Below are positions 1-10,135 of a DNA stretch of 64,000 nt, in pieces; position 1 is the first letter of the stretch, and each line of letters opens with the position of its first letter. The stretch spans positions 106,741 to 170,740 of the forward strand of contig JAWZYV010012402.1 of the NCBI GenBank assembly GCA_038373885.1, in the 5' to 3' direction. The DNA is from Cheiracanthium punctorium (Eukaryota > Arthropoda > Arachnida > Araneae > Cheiracanthiidae). Under the pieces are notes generated by a model. That model searched no databases and was not told the origin of the DNA. It saw only the letters and a list, made by a program, of their open reading frames with translations. Position numbers and translations under genes: made by a program.

Positions 1-874
1 AACTAGATGCATGAGATTTAATTAATTAATAAAAAAGGAATTTAAATAATTTATTGCATTTTTTGTTTGCAGTTATATAGTTGTAGTGTGGATATTTTAA
101 AATTTTTTAAATTTAAAAAACATTTAACCACTGTGTGTGTATTAAGTATAATGTTTGATTTCAAGTATATTTCACTGATTGAATTATTTTAATTTACATT
201 ACGACTTTTTAAAAATTTACATTCAGGTTTTTTGTTTGTGGTTTTTATTTAATGAGGTTCTTAACATAATTTCATATATTCCATGATGTTTTTGTTTTTT
301 CTTGAATTCTTGAGGGCACGTATTTTAATTCTTTAATTTTTAATCATGAATTACGATTTTATTAAAAAGCATTTTAGCTTTAACGCTTTTTTTTATTTAT
401 TGCTGAAGGTGTTGCTTAATACTTTAAAAGTACTTTAAGCCTCATTGTCTGTCTAATTTCTGACACAACTTCTTTTTTATAAATTAGATTTCTCTCCTTG
501 TATCTCTTTTTCAATGTTGATTTGGGATTATTCCTGATATTTTTCTAATGTGAATTTGTCCGTATTTCTATAATTTTGATAGATATGTTGATTCTAGTAC
601 ATAAATTATATATATACACAGTAAAATGCCTCTGAGATATCAACTCTCTTAACGACCATTATGTTTTGTTGAAAAGTATTTTCTGCCATAGACCAAGTCA
701 AAAAGAAATTTTAATAATTTCTAAATAAAGTCATGAAGAGAGGAAAACAATTTGGAGAGCTCTTTGCATAAAACTGCAATTTACAAACTAAATTTAAAAC
801 TGTCTATGGCAGAAAATGCTTTTCAAAAAAAAAAATAATGGTCGTTAAGAGAGTTGATATCTCAAAGGCATTTT

Positions 875-940
<66 letters not shown>

Positions 941-1170
941 GAACCTGAATGTAAATTTTAAAAAAGTCACAATATAAATTAAAATAATTCAATCAGTGAA
1001 ATATACTTTTAATCCAACATTATACTTAATACACACACAGTGGTTAAATGTTTTTTAAATTGTAAAATTTTTTAAATATCCACACTACAACTAAATAACT
1101 GCAAACAAAAAATCCAATGAATTATTTAAATTCCTTTTTTATTAATTAATTAAATCTCATGCATCTAGTT
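1..1170. repeat. Long imperfect inverted repeat (fold-back element)
   Basis: Bases 1-232 are the reverse complement of about 939-1170, ending exactly with AACTAGATGCATGAGATTTA on the left and its complement at 1170. A second arm pair, 601-695 and 802-939, lies inside and includes GTAAAATGCCTCTGAGATAT and its complement. On the right the two arms are contiguous. On the left they are separated by 233-600, so the simplest reading is one hairpin of about 330 bp per arm with a 370-bp insertion in the left arm and a 106-bp loop (696-801). No coding potential. The left end coincides with the window edge, so the repeat could extend further. Class unknown: a fold-back transposon or a MITE with very long ends. 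Confidence 0.8.
876..934. repeat. (CT)n(TA)n microsatellite
   Basis: A run of CT dinucleotides passes directly into a run of TA dinucleotides. It lies in the right arm of the fold-back repeat; the matching place in the left arm (601-620) has only a short TATATATA stretch, so the microsatellite expanded after the arms formed. Confidence 0.9.
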
Positions 1171-1984
1171 GTTACTTAAGTCATTTATTAATATTTAGAG
1201 TACATAACATTATTCAAGAAATGATATTCATAATTTTTCAAAAGATATTTTCTTTTTTTTTATGGAAAAAAATTCTATTAAATAAATTTTGAATAATTGT
1301 ATTATGCGAATCCTTTTAGTTTATAATAATTTTAATTAAATTAAAGTTTATAGACATACATTGAAAACAGCCTAGAGATTTTTTTAATTTTTCTGAAAAA
1401 TCGTCTATGAAAAGTGTACTTACCGTGTCATATAAGTCTACTTATATAATAGCACATGTCAGCACCAGTGGAAATAAGGTTTAAAATAAGATTCATAATG
1501 CACTCGTAATTTAAATCGTATATTCTTTTATTGGGTATCATCTAAAACTACTTTAAGCTGCCTATATGTTTATTTCGCTGGTATTTCATATCATGATAAT
1601 TAATCATTGTAATACATAAGTATTTTGCCGTACAGACTCGCCAGTTTTCAAATTCGGTGGGCAGGCATGACGTCAGTTAGCTAACCAATCAGGGATCTCC
1701 ACTCCGGGTTCCGAATGAATGTAAGGTTTGGTAATATGCATCCCGCGCACGGGAACGTTGTAGTCGTGGCTTGTGCAGAGTGCAACGAGTATTCGCCAAT
1801 CGTGGTACTGGGAAGGAGCGGCTCTTGGTACTGGGAAGGTACTGGGAAGGAGCGGTAATGTAACGCCCGTTTGACCGCAGCATCGGGGTCTCGCGATCGG
1901 AGGACCGCCGCTGGAGTCTATAGGGCGCAGAGGTAGGACGGTATCCTCGGGCTGCGGCTGTTGTACCGAATGAAAACCTCGGTA
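1171..1984. other. No gene seen; AT-rich then GC-rich segment
   Basis: 1171-1620 is plain AT-rich sequence. About 1620-1990 is clearly richer in G+C and contains CpGs, a TGACGTCA site near 1669 and a small direct repeat of GGTACTGGGAAGG (about 1803-1850, three partial copies). This could be the edge of a host promoter or an old repeat. No reading frame in it looks like a protein. Confidence 0.4.
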
Positions 1985-1992
1985 TTAGGAAG

Positions 1993-2421
1993 CAGTGGCG
2001 CACCCAGGATTTTAGTTTAGGGGGGGCTGGGCTACAAATACTGCTGAACTCGGCTATAGTGACATCAATAATTACAACTCTTTTATAACGTCGAAATATT
2101 CGGTACCAGCTGCATTTGCTCTTAGAACACAGCTCACTATTAATATAACTCGTTACAGAGTCTTAAATATCGGACCTTTCAGTGGCGCTTAACCGAGTTT
2201 AACTATGTATCATGCACTAACTGTTAGTAGTTAGACATTAATTACTTATTTGAAAATTAATAACTTTCTTTTATTGAAAAAAAATATTTTAGAAATAATT
2301 TAAAGATGAAAAATATATTTTAATTAAGTGACAATTTTCAATTTTTAAAGCTTTTCACTTTTAACTCTCCACCTTTAGGGGGGGCTTTAGCCCCCATAGC
2401 CCCCCCGTGGGTGCGCCTATG
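1993..2421. mobile_element. hAT-type MITE with perfect 8-bp TSD
   Basis: The element starts CAGTGGCGCACCC and ends GGGTGCGCCTATG, giving terminal inverted repeats of about 13 bp with two mismatches. It is flanked on both sides by TTAGGAAG (1985-1992 and 2422-2429), a perfect 8-bp target duplication as made by hAT transposases. The interior is AT-rich and non-coding apart from GGGGGG/CCCCCC tracts near the ends. It is 429 bp and non-autonomous. Its insertion split the GC-rich block upstream from the open frame downstream. Confidence 0.9.
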
Positions 2422-2429
2422 TTAGGAAG

Positions 2430-2721
2430 ACATATTTTTATTTGGTTTTCCCACAATTTTACATGGCAAGTGAAGTCAGAAAAAGCTCCGCTCCGAGCTG
2501 CGTTTCAAACTTATATAACCTCGGATCACGTGTTCTATAAAGTATCACATGTTCCAATAGAGGTGCATTTATTGGTTATTAATATGCCCAGTTCTGCAAG
2601 CCTTAGGAAATTCTTGCGACAGCAGACTGTGAGAAAGAGGGGAGATATATTACTTGCGCTTGAATTAGGTTTAGATCCTGATACAAATCCTTTGTTTAAA
2701 ACGAAAGTTAGTACCCTCTAA
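2430..2721 (+). other. Unrecognised open reading frame next to the hAT MITE
   Basis: An open frame runs to the stop at 2719-2721. Its only ATGs at the 5' end lie inside the MITE (2407 and 2419), so the original start is unknown. The last 45 codons are charged and lack low-complexity sequence (for example RKFLRQQTVRKRGDILLALE), which looks more protein-like than other open frames here. I do not recognise a family. It may be a fragment of a host exon, a transposon protein piece, or chance. There is no visible splice or poly(A) context to decide. Confidence 0.2.
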
Positions 2722-3697
2722 AGAATTTTGAAGCAAGCAAATAGAAATTTTGAATTTTGAGAGGATGTTTAATTTTATATGTTATATATATATTTTTTAA
2801 AAATATCTGAATGATAAAAACAATTTACAATAAATCATGAATTTGTTCATGCTACATTTGAAACTATATATATTATTTTTTAAATAAAGATTTTAAACTT
2901 TTAAATGATGCATTATACAACTTGCTGCCAAGGAAGTACAATGGCAGATTACCTTTTTACCAGCAGTCACATATGAAGTTTTATAACATCAATAATTGCT
3001 GTTATTTCTTTTTGTACATGCATTACGTAATGCAAAGGAAATCACAAAAATATTACATTCAAACTCAAATGTAAATGCTGTTTCAAAACAGTTGTTAACA
3101 ACTCAGGCAGTTTCCTGGAGCAACATCTTTTTAGGGCCACTATAACAACAGAATTTTAAAAATAAATGCTGATTTTTTTTTTAAGTTTGACATTTTTAAA
3201 ATGATAAAAAGGGAGGTTGCTTTACTTAGCAAAAACCAGAAGGCAGCACTAGAAGCCATTATGCAAATAGGAAGGGTTACAGTGATGGCTAGTGTCCTAC
3301 CTGTTACAAACAATACATCTTGCTTGGCATAGGCAACAACATTTAAAAAAGTTTTAGGCACTCAATAGTAAAAAATCTTCACTGAAAGGTTTTTTTGTAT
3401 TGATCTGTGTTACGTCAGTGGCGGATCATGCATAGGTATTATTTTTTTTTACATAGCAAATTACATTTTTTACCAACACTTGTTCAATTTTCTAACCTTC
3501 AAGATGACTCTGCACTGTGAATACTTTATTTTAGTTTGTTGCTAAAGTGGCTCTGGGAGAAAGCCATTTAGACGTTAGTGCACTTTAATTTCTAGCCATA
3601 ATGTAAAACAATTATTTTTTGCAGCTCTGTAAAATAACTATAAGTCCTATACACACCCAAAACAAATTCCAGTCGTGCAACAGTGGTCTATAATATA
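2722..3697. other. No gene seen; isolated hAT-like terminus
   Basis: AT-rich sequence without convincing coding frames. At about 3418 the sequence CAGTGGCGGATCATGC resembles the left end of a hAT element, but I found no matching inverted end, so it is a truncated remnant at best. Confidence 0.4.
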
Positions 3698-4387
3698 CAG
3701 TCAACGCCGGTTATAGTGAACCTTGGGGACCGGCAAATTTCGTTCACTATATCCGAAGTTCACTAAAGCCGACGTTGGAATGTCCGACAAAAATAAAACC
3801 ATATACAAAACTAGAAAGTAGAATTTTATACAAGTACTGAATGTTTATTAAGTAAATCAAACATAATGGATCGAATTTATGGTTCTAGAACTAGTTAAGT
3901 AAAATAAACACAGTGAATTAAATTTATGGAAATAATGTACATTCCATTCAGTTGGCAAAAGGTGCTGTCGCTTTTAACCTGTGATATTGCACTGAAAATA
4001 GAAAATGAAATTGTCCAAACTCAAGACAAAATTTCAACTTCTAGTTCACTTTCAAAAGTACCATGCTTTTGTTAATGCATGCTTTTAAAGGGTAGGATAC
4101 ATTACAGCATTGAAAAAATTATGACCCTCTCCCCCTTGTTTAGTATATGTAAGTTAGTCAAGACAGTGGCCATTCACCGGTATTTCGGAATAGGTGCTTT
4201 ATAGTCTTTCTCTGTACTCGAACACAAAAGAGACTATTAATGGGAATCGAACAACATTGACAAAAATATACACTCCAAAAATTTTTAAGTTTACTATAAC
4301 CGAAAAATGCTACGTACATTTTTAATGTATGTGAATCAGGACTAAGGAAATGTGTTCACTATAGTTCACTATATCCGCAGTTGACTC
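3698..4387. mobile_element. Tigger/pogo-like MITE
   Basis: The left end reads CAGTCAACGCCGGTTATAGT and is preceded by TA. The right end reads GTTCACTATATCCGCAGTTG followed by ACTC. The two are inverted repeats of about 24 bp with a few mismatches. CAGT termini followed by a TTATAGTGAAC motif are typical of pogo/Tigger elements of the Tc1-mariner superfamily, which duplicate TA. The right TA is not preserved. The interior (about 690 bp) repeats GTTCACTA motifs near both ends and has no transposase. Confidence 0.65.
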
Positions 4388-4608
4388 CGCAACAGCACAC
4401 TTACGTCCCAAGTACGAAATGTGAACGTTCAGTTTAAACGTTTACGGTACGTAAACAAAAAAACGCTCTACTAACGTCTATGTGTTGGGGCAGCCGACGT
4501 GTTTAAAACGTAGAAAACCGGTTCAAATTATGTACTTCACGAACTCATCCAGAACCATTAAATGTTTTGGTAGGACGTTCACACTCTGTTTAAATTATGC
4601 TTTCTCCA
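4388..4608. other. Segment rich in ACGTT/AACGT motifs
   Basis: A non-coding stretch with many AACGTT-like words (for example GAACGTTC at 4423). Similar words recur at 5700-6060 and 7200-7275, so this may be the left part of the same unclassified repeat region that holds the two 75-bp arrays. Confidence 0.3.
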
Positions 4609-5540
4609 CAGACAGCACAGCAAATTTGCATCAATCTTGCAGTAAGCTTGATTTATCAAGTCAATAAACTTGCAATAAGCTTGATTATTTCAAGCGTGTA
4701 AGCTTAATGCAAGCTTGAATCAAGTGTTCTAGTTTACACTTGCCCAACTTGCATTAAGCTTCACATAGCAAGCTTGATTTAAACTTACTACACTCTAAAA
4801 AATTTTCCTAAAAAAATGTCCTAAATACATGGGACGCCGAACTCGCCCCATATATTTTATTTTTCCACGCATTTTCCCCCCTCTACACTGAAACCTCAAG
4901 TTATTTTAATCTGTTTCCGTCTAGCGTCGGTGACTGGGATCGATCTCGGGACCTAAGGTGTGCGAAGCAAGCGTCTTAACCACCATGCAAATTTGACTCG
5001 AGGGGAAAAGACTAAAGTTTGAAGTGACTGTTATGGTTGTCACGCCGTTTTTTGGTGAGATTGATCTGTATTGCCCATGCCGATCTACATCTTTTATTTT
5101 TCCATAGGATGAATCATAATTAAAATAATGTTATATGTGATTTATAGACTCTACTACTAGGGAAATAAGCATAATATAAACTTAAAAGCAGCACACGTTT
5201 TAAAACTTTCAATATCGCAACACTCATGTTGGGCAATATTGGCCAAAATCGAGACAAACGACTGATTTTGAAATCAGTTTTGTAGTATATTTGTATTTTA
5301 TTTTGAAGAATTTCAATATTTGCAAATATGGAATCTTTTTTTTTAATTTTATGGTCAAGTACATTTATGACTGATGATAAATTATTTGTCATGTGGCATC
5401 ATGTGGAAAATATTTGCTGACTTATTTTTTTGTAATCTCCAAACTTGCTGCAAGCTTAAAATGAATTGAACTGTCAAGCTTGTATTAATACGTCAAATTC
5501 AAAAAAATGTCAAGCTTGATTTAAGCTTATTTGCTGTCTG
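4609..5540. mobile_element. Element with short TIRs and AAGCTTG subterminal repeats
   Basis: The ends CAGACAGCA (4609) and TGCTGTCTG (5532-5540) are inverted repeats. Inside the left end (4640-4800) AAGCTTGA-type words occur six or seven times, and inside the right end (5450-5530) four times. Clustered copies of one short word at both ends are typical of transposase-binding subterminal repeats in hAT elements. No convincing 8-bp TSD is visible, so the class is uncertain. No transposase frame remains, and a tRNA-derived SINE head lies inside. Confidence 0.55.
4919..4988 (-). mobile_element. tRNA-derived SINE head (fragment)
   Basis: On the minus strand the sequence carries an A-box-like TGGTGGTTAAGACGC and a B-box-like GAGATCGATCCC at tRNA spacing. 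No recognisable SINE body or A-rich tail follows. It is not a functional tRNA: the acceptor stem cannot be paired. Confidence 0.45.
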
Positions 5541-5699
5541 GGAGTAGCACAAGTCGTAAATTATGAAAAAAAAAATGACCAACAGCAATATCACGAGGAA
5601 TGCAAAATGATTTTGCCGCTTGCTTGCCTTGCTCAACTCAACACCGGGATGTTGCCAAACAGGTGTCTGTAAAACTTTATTAGACGCCAAGTGACTCAT

Positions 5700-6060
5700 T
5701 CCGACGTTTCAGGAATAATAAATTCAACGCGTCTAGTAGAACGTTTTATTACATTGCTTTTAAACTTAGTACCACTAGTATTTTAGTTATGCGTTGAGTA
5801 TAACTATTTATGAGCACTGCTTTTGAATGGCTTCACCAGCATTTCTGATGCACGTCAAGTAGGGCGGGTTATCAGGCATAACTTTTTAACGGTATCAACA
5901 GCACTTCTGTTATACGTCGAATAAAACGTGTTATTGAGCATAGCTTTTGAACGTTAATACCAGCACTTCTGCTGCACGTCGAATAGAACGAGTTATTAGG
6001 CATTGCTTTAGAATGGTATCATTAAAACCCCTGTTGCACGTCCAATAAGACGTTATTTAT
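5700..6060. repeat. Degenerate tandem array, ~75-bp unit, ~5 copies
   Basis: Successive units carry the series CACTTCTGCTGCACGTCGAA, then a TAGAACG-like word, then GTTATTAGGCATTGCTTT, with substitutions between copies. The best three units fall at about 5840-6060. The array resembles in period, but not in sequence, the better-preserved array at 6588-6955. Confidence 0.7.
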
Positions 6061-6587
6061 TCACAGTTTTTGGCAAAATATAGCCTAGTAGGACTATATT
6101 CCGTATACGGTGCTTTGCTTACATATCACTGTTTGTGTTTACGTTTCATTGGTGAACAATCTGGCACCTGGGTGGGCGATGCACCGCCGAAGTGAAGTGC
6201 CCTGCCGGTGGTAGTTGTGACCGGCAACCATAAAGAATACTTTCTTCGTCAGGTTTGGAAATTTGAAATTGTTTCATGTGATGGATGGAAGGGAATGAAA
6301 CGTGTTATGTTAAAAGATGAAAAGAATTTGTGTGTGTTTGTTAGAAATATAGTGTGAATATAAAGCTAAATAAAAGATAGCATATTGGTGTTAGGTTTTA
6401 AGCCGGTGGGTGTTAAGGACATTTCTGAGAGGTTATTTAAAAAAAAATAAAGGTTAGTGCTCTTTTTTAACGAATCTTTGCAATGTTTAAGGTTTTTAAT
6501 GAGAATTTTAAATTGATATTTGATGTGTTTATGTTTTCGTAAGTGCTATTTACGTGCTATTCTAATCATACTGACTTTATATGAGGT
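6061..6587. other. Spacer between the two 75-bp arrays; no gene seen
   Basis: The sequence contains a GC-richer patch (about 6160-6235, CACCTGGGTGGGCGATGC) and AT-rich DNA. I see no repeat unit, coding frame or RNA gene in it. Confidence 0.4.
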
Positions 6588-6955
6588 GTACAACTAAGTT
6601 GTTTAATCCACCGATGTTTTTTTGAGTTCAAAACGGGCCAGTGTTTGCCCAGTTTACATTAGCTGTACAACTATGTTGCTTTATCCAACTGTTGTTTTTT
6701 AGTTAAAAACGGTCCACTGGTTACCTAGTTTACAAAGCTTTACAACTAGGTTGCTTAATCCACTGAAGTTTTTTTAGTTAAAAACGGTCCACTGTTTGCC
6801 CGTTTACATAGTTGTACAACTAGGTTGCTTAATCCACTGATTTTTTTAAGTTAAAAACGGTCTACTGGTTGCCTAGTTTACATAGCTGTACAACTAGGTT
6901 GCTTAATCCACAGTAGTTTTTTTAGTTAAAAACGGTCCACTCTTTGCTCATTTTA
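6588..6955. repeat. Minisatellite, ~75-bp unit, 5 copies
   Basis: Units start at GTACAACTA-type words at about 6588, 6664, 6739, 6813 and 6888, giving spacings of 74-76 bp. Each unit continues with GTTGCTTAATCCAC, a T-run, AGTTAAAAACGGTCCACTG and a GCCTAGTTTACAT-like word. Copies 3-5 are the most alike. No protein is encoded across the units. Confidence 0.92.
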
Positions 6956-7096
6956 AATTGCCTGTTACTGAATTTGCAGACGTTCTTTTGGTTAAATATG
7001 GACGTTGTATTTTGTTTTAATGTTTTTGTTAGTGGAATATATATGCAATTTTAATGTGTTAAAATATTTTGACTTTGCTGATCGTGCAAAATGGTT

Positions 7097-7146
7097 GGCG
7101 ACAGTCGCTGGAGCTTGGCAACTGCCAAGCTCCAGCGACTGTCGCC
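7097..7146. repeat. Perfect 24-bp palindrome with a 2-bp loop
   Basis: GGCGACAGTCGCTGGAGCTT plus GGCA (7097-7120) is followed by AC and then its exact reverse complement (7123-7146). The G+C content is far above the surroundings. The arms form an uninterrupted 24-bp stem. The short loop and perfect match make a microRNA precursor unlikely. It could be a transposon terminus, a protein-binding palindrome or a recent inverted duplication. Confidence 0.95.
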
Positions 7147-8095
7147 GTGTTTACACAGGGTGCTCACTGGCTTGTATGATTTTACCGCTTAGTACAATTT
7201 TAGAACGTTATACAGAACGTACAAACTTTACATGAACACTTTTCTTACTATTCTGAACGTTACTAGACGTTCATAGAACATTCTTCTGCTGCATGGGCTG
7301 TGTATAGCAAATTTAAGCTCAATCAAATGCACCATTTAGGAGCTATTGTGTTCACTCGCATATGCACACACATTAATCTCATAAAAATAACATATAAATG
7401 AATTCAGAAGACCTCAAAACATGTAAATATTTAAAAACCTCTAAATCGAATTTTTTCATGATTACAATACTTTCCTTACATGATACATGTTCCTAAAGTA
7501 ATAGATCTATACTGAACTGAAAAGAAAGTGGATTAATAAAAACATGATAAAATGAGAGGAAAGCTCATCTTTCAAGAAGTTTAATCTAAATTTAGTGATA
7601 ATTTCATACCTGCCTACACTATTGGAGAAAATCCAGTAGATTTCCGTGGTGCACCAACATTTTGAATTTTTAGCAATTTATAGGGAATAAAAAGGGATTT
7701 TTCTTACAAACAATTGTGACACACATATAAATAACTCAACTTCAATTAAAGAAATTGGATAATGTATCGGTGAGAAATCTGTATTTTTCAGATGCATACA
7801 GAACATCATTTTAACAAATAAAACATGAAGCATTTTAAATAAATACTAATATAAGATCACATTAAAAGATTAAAGACAGATATGACGAGTGTAAAGTAAA
7901 TAAATTTAAAAAAATTATAATGATTTTAAATAATCCGAAGCATGGACTCAGAATCGGAAGTAAACAAAAATAAGCAGTCAACATCAACAAAAACCTGGCG
8001 ACTTTTACGAGCTCGCCAAGTAGCCAGTAGATTATCGCACAGAATTCTCGGATGGCTAAGTCGATTTGAGCGTCGTCAGACCACTTCCCTAAGTA
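7147..8095. other. No gene seen; AT-rich
   Basis: 7200-7275 contains several GAACGTT-type words, including ones like those in the 5.7-6.06 kb array. 7300-7900 is featureless. An open stretch at 7942-8095 (61 codons) runs into the Tc1 end and has no recognisable protein content. Confidence 0.4.
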
Positions 8096-9504
8096 CACTG
8101 CTGGCCATCGTAAATGCAACACCCTGAAGGAAGCATGCAAATAATATGAAATTTACAACATGCATTAGCTGAGGTGAGATATGCAAATGATTAGAATTTC
8201 AGCGCAGACGCACATCAAGCGCGCCTGTGGCGCCACCTCAAAGCGCTATTTAAGGCTTGGAGATTTCGACGGTTTCAAGTACAGCAATTGTGTTTTTCTT
8301 GCTTTTTTTTCAAAAAAACGATAAATTATGCCTCGTAGGAAACAACGATCATCTTTTGATCAAGTATCCGAGTTTGACAGAGGAAGGATAGTGGCATACC
8401 GAGATTGTGGGTTATCTTTCAGGGAAATCGGTCGTCGTATTGGACGAAACCAAACAACTGTGATGCGGATATGTGATCGTTGGGTGCAGGAGGGTACGAC
8501 GGACAGACGTGATCGACCGCATCGACCTCAGTGCACCACGTCACGTGATGACAGGCAGATTGTACGCATGGCAGTGACGGACCGCTCAGTCACATCACGA
8601 ACCATATCACAGCAGATTCAGTCTGTAACGCATCATCCAGTGTCTGCGCGTACCATTCGACGTCGTTTACAGCAGAATGGTCTGTCCGCAAGACGTCCGT
8701 TGCTTTGTCTACCTCTGACGCGGAACCACAGACGTCTCCGCCGCCAATGGTGCGATGAAAGAAGGATGTGGACGACAGAATGGAATGAAATTCTCTTTAC
8801 TGACGAGTCACGCTTCTGTATGCAACACCACGACGGTCGGATTCGAGTCTGGAGACACCGTGGAGAGAGGATGCTGAACAGCTGCATTATGCACCGTCAC
8901 ACTGGTCCTGCACCGGGTATTATGGTATGGGGCGGTATCGGATATCTCTCTCGCACTCCTCTAGTACGCATTGCCGGTACTTTAACCAGCCAGCGCTACA
9001 TCTCCGAGGTGTTGGAGCCAGTTGTCCTTTCTTACCTTCAGGGCTTGCCAACAGCCATATTTCAGCAGGATAATGCACGGCCACACGTGGCACGCATTGT
9101 CCAAGGGTTCTTCGTCAATCACCAGATTGAATTGCTTCCCTGGCCGGCGCGCTCTCCGGATCTTTCGCCGATAGAAAACATGTGGTCCATGGTTGCTCAA
9201 CGACTGACCCAGAGTTCATCCCCAGCTGTCACACCAGATCAACTTTGGCAACGTGTGGAAGCTGCTTGGTCTGCTGTACCCCAAGAACACATTCAAAGTC
9301 TCTTTGAATCAATGCCGAGGCGTGTGGCAGCTGTGATCTCCAACAACGGCGGCTACTCTGGGTACTGATTTTGGCAGGAACCACGCTTCATAGAATGCTG
9401 TAAATTTAATCATTTGTTACTTGGTCAACATGTTATCTACACAATAAATTTTGTTGTGATATCTCTTGTTTTTCTTGGTGTTGCAATTTGGGTGACCAGC
9501 AGTG
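8096..9504 (+). mobile_element. Complete Tc1-like element, copy 1
   Basis: The element is 1409 bp and flanked by TA on both sides (8094-8095, 9505-9506). The ends are inverted repeats of about 28 bp: left CACTGCTGGCCATCGTAAAT, right the complement of CACTGCTGGTCACCCAAATT, both continuing to GCAACACC. It carries one uninterrupted transposase gene with a poly(A)-signal-like AATAAA at about 9443. It is almost identical over its full length to the copy at 61975-63383. Confidence 0.97.
8328..9368 (+). CDS. Tc1-like (DD34E) transposase, intact
   Basis: This 346-residue protein binds the element's inverted repeats and catalyses cut-and-paste transposition into TA. What is seen: an N-terminal helix-turn-helix at about residues 13-52, a second one at about 70-120 that reads SARTIRRRLQQ near its end, then the catalytic domain. 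Candidate catalytic residues are D159 (in FTDESRF), D248 (in QQDNARPH) and E283 (in DLSPIENMW); D248 and E283 are separated by 34 residues, the Tc1 signature. The usual GRPR hinge is replaced by DRPHRP. Length is normal for the family. The start is the first ATG after the 5' leader and begins with the basic MPRRKQR. There are no stops or frameshifts, so the protein may be functional. Expression in the animal cannot be judged from sequence. Confidence 0.96.
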   Translation: MPRRKQRSSFDQVSEFDRGRIVAYRDCGLSFREIGRRIGRNQTTVMRICDRWVQEGTTDRRDRPHRPQCTTSRDDRQIVRMAVTDRSVTSRTISQQIQSVTHHPVSARTIRRRLQQNGLSARRPLLCLPLTRNHRRLRRQWCDERRMWTTEWNEILFTDESRFCMQHHDGRIRVWRHRGERMLNSCIMHRHTGPAPGIMVWGGIGYLSRTPLVRIAGTLTSQRYISEVLEPVVLSYLQGLPTAIFQQDNARPHVARIVQGFFVNHQIELLPWPARSPDLSPIENMWSMVAQRLTQSSSPAVTPDQLWQRVEAAWSAVPQEHIQSLFESMPRRVAAVISNNGGYSGY

Positions 9505-9514
9505 TAGTTTGAGC

Positions 9515-9775
9515 GATCCGTCGCGGTGTCACACTGCCTTCATACTAGGCAAAACTGGTCTTGCGACGTGCGCGAGCGACACAAGTGCGAAAAGCCTATT
9601 CCAAGGCCGAAATTACTTATCTCTTTATTATGGAGACACCTAATAGACGGAGTACCATTCCTTCTGTGACGGGATGGGCCAGTTAATATCCACGCCCAAG
9701 CCAAGATTCGAACTCGAACCCAAGGCGTGATAGTTTCTTAATCCATTAACGCCCAGGGATATATTTTTAGACCGT
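9515..9775 (-). mobile_element. tRNA-derived SINE, family A
   Basis: Read on the minus strand it begins near 9772 with a tRNA-like head containing a B-box-like GGGTTCGAGTTCGAATC, followed by a body with GTCTATTAGGTGTCTCCATA and ATAAAGAGATAAG. The same body occurs on the plus strand at 16224-16436 and 56695-56914. It begins a few bases beyond the Tc1 insertion, and its 3' part may be disturbed. Confidence 0.65.
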
Positions 9776-9841
9776 CGCGAAATTTGTAAATCATTCAAAT
9801 ATTTAAGCATTAGTGTATTTTCCTAGTTTAATTTCTTGAAT

Positions 9842-9887
9842 AATAAATCTGATTTCCACCAAAAAAAAAAAAAAAAAAAAAAAAAAA
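9842..9887 (+). other. Poly(A) tail of a retroposed sequence
   Basis: AATAAA at 9842-9847 is followed 13 bp later by 27 uninterrupted A residues (9861-9887). This is the expected 3' end of a retroposed RNA. The body upstream is too degraded to identify. Confidence 0.55.
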
Positions 9888-10135
9888 CCTCAGCGAAAAT
9901 AAGTTTATATGAGAATATTTCCCACTCTTATTCACATTTTTAGAAAAAGATTTACATTATTCATACCACACAAATGTCGGAAATTAATTTATCACTTCTG
10001 GCATCAACATAAATTTGAGAATATGCTGAAAAAAGTTGGGCGCAGCCACTGCAAAACCTGGTAGGCCAGAAATTTTCAAACAATCATTAGTATTAAAATA
10101 AATGTGACCTGTGAAAAAGCCCTGTCAGTGCTGTA

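Noticed and set aside
7097..7146. MicroRNA precursor
   Set aside because: A 2-base loop and fully perfect 24-bp stem cannot give a Drosha/Dicer-type precursor of normal length.
7005..7235. 76-codon open frame
   Set aside because: It is open because the GC-rich palindrome lies in its middle; the N-terminal part is AT-rich hydrophobic translation typical of chance frames.
8633..9200. Minus-strand open frames within the Tc1 gene
   Set aside because: They are shadows of the transposase reading frame and occur identically in the second copy (62512-63079).
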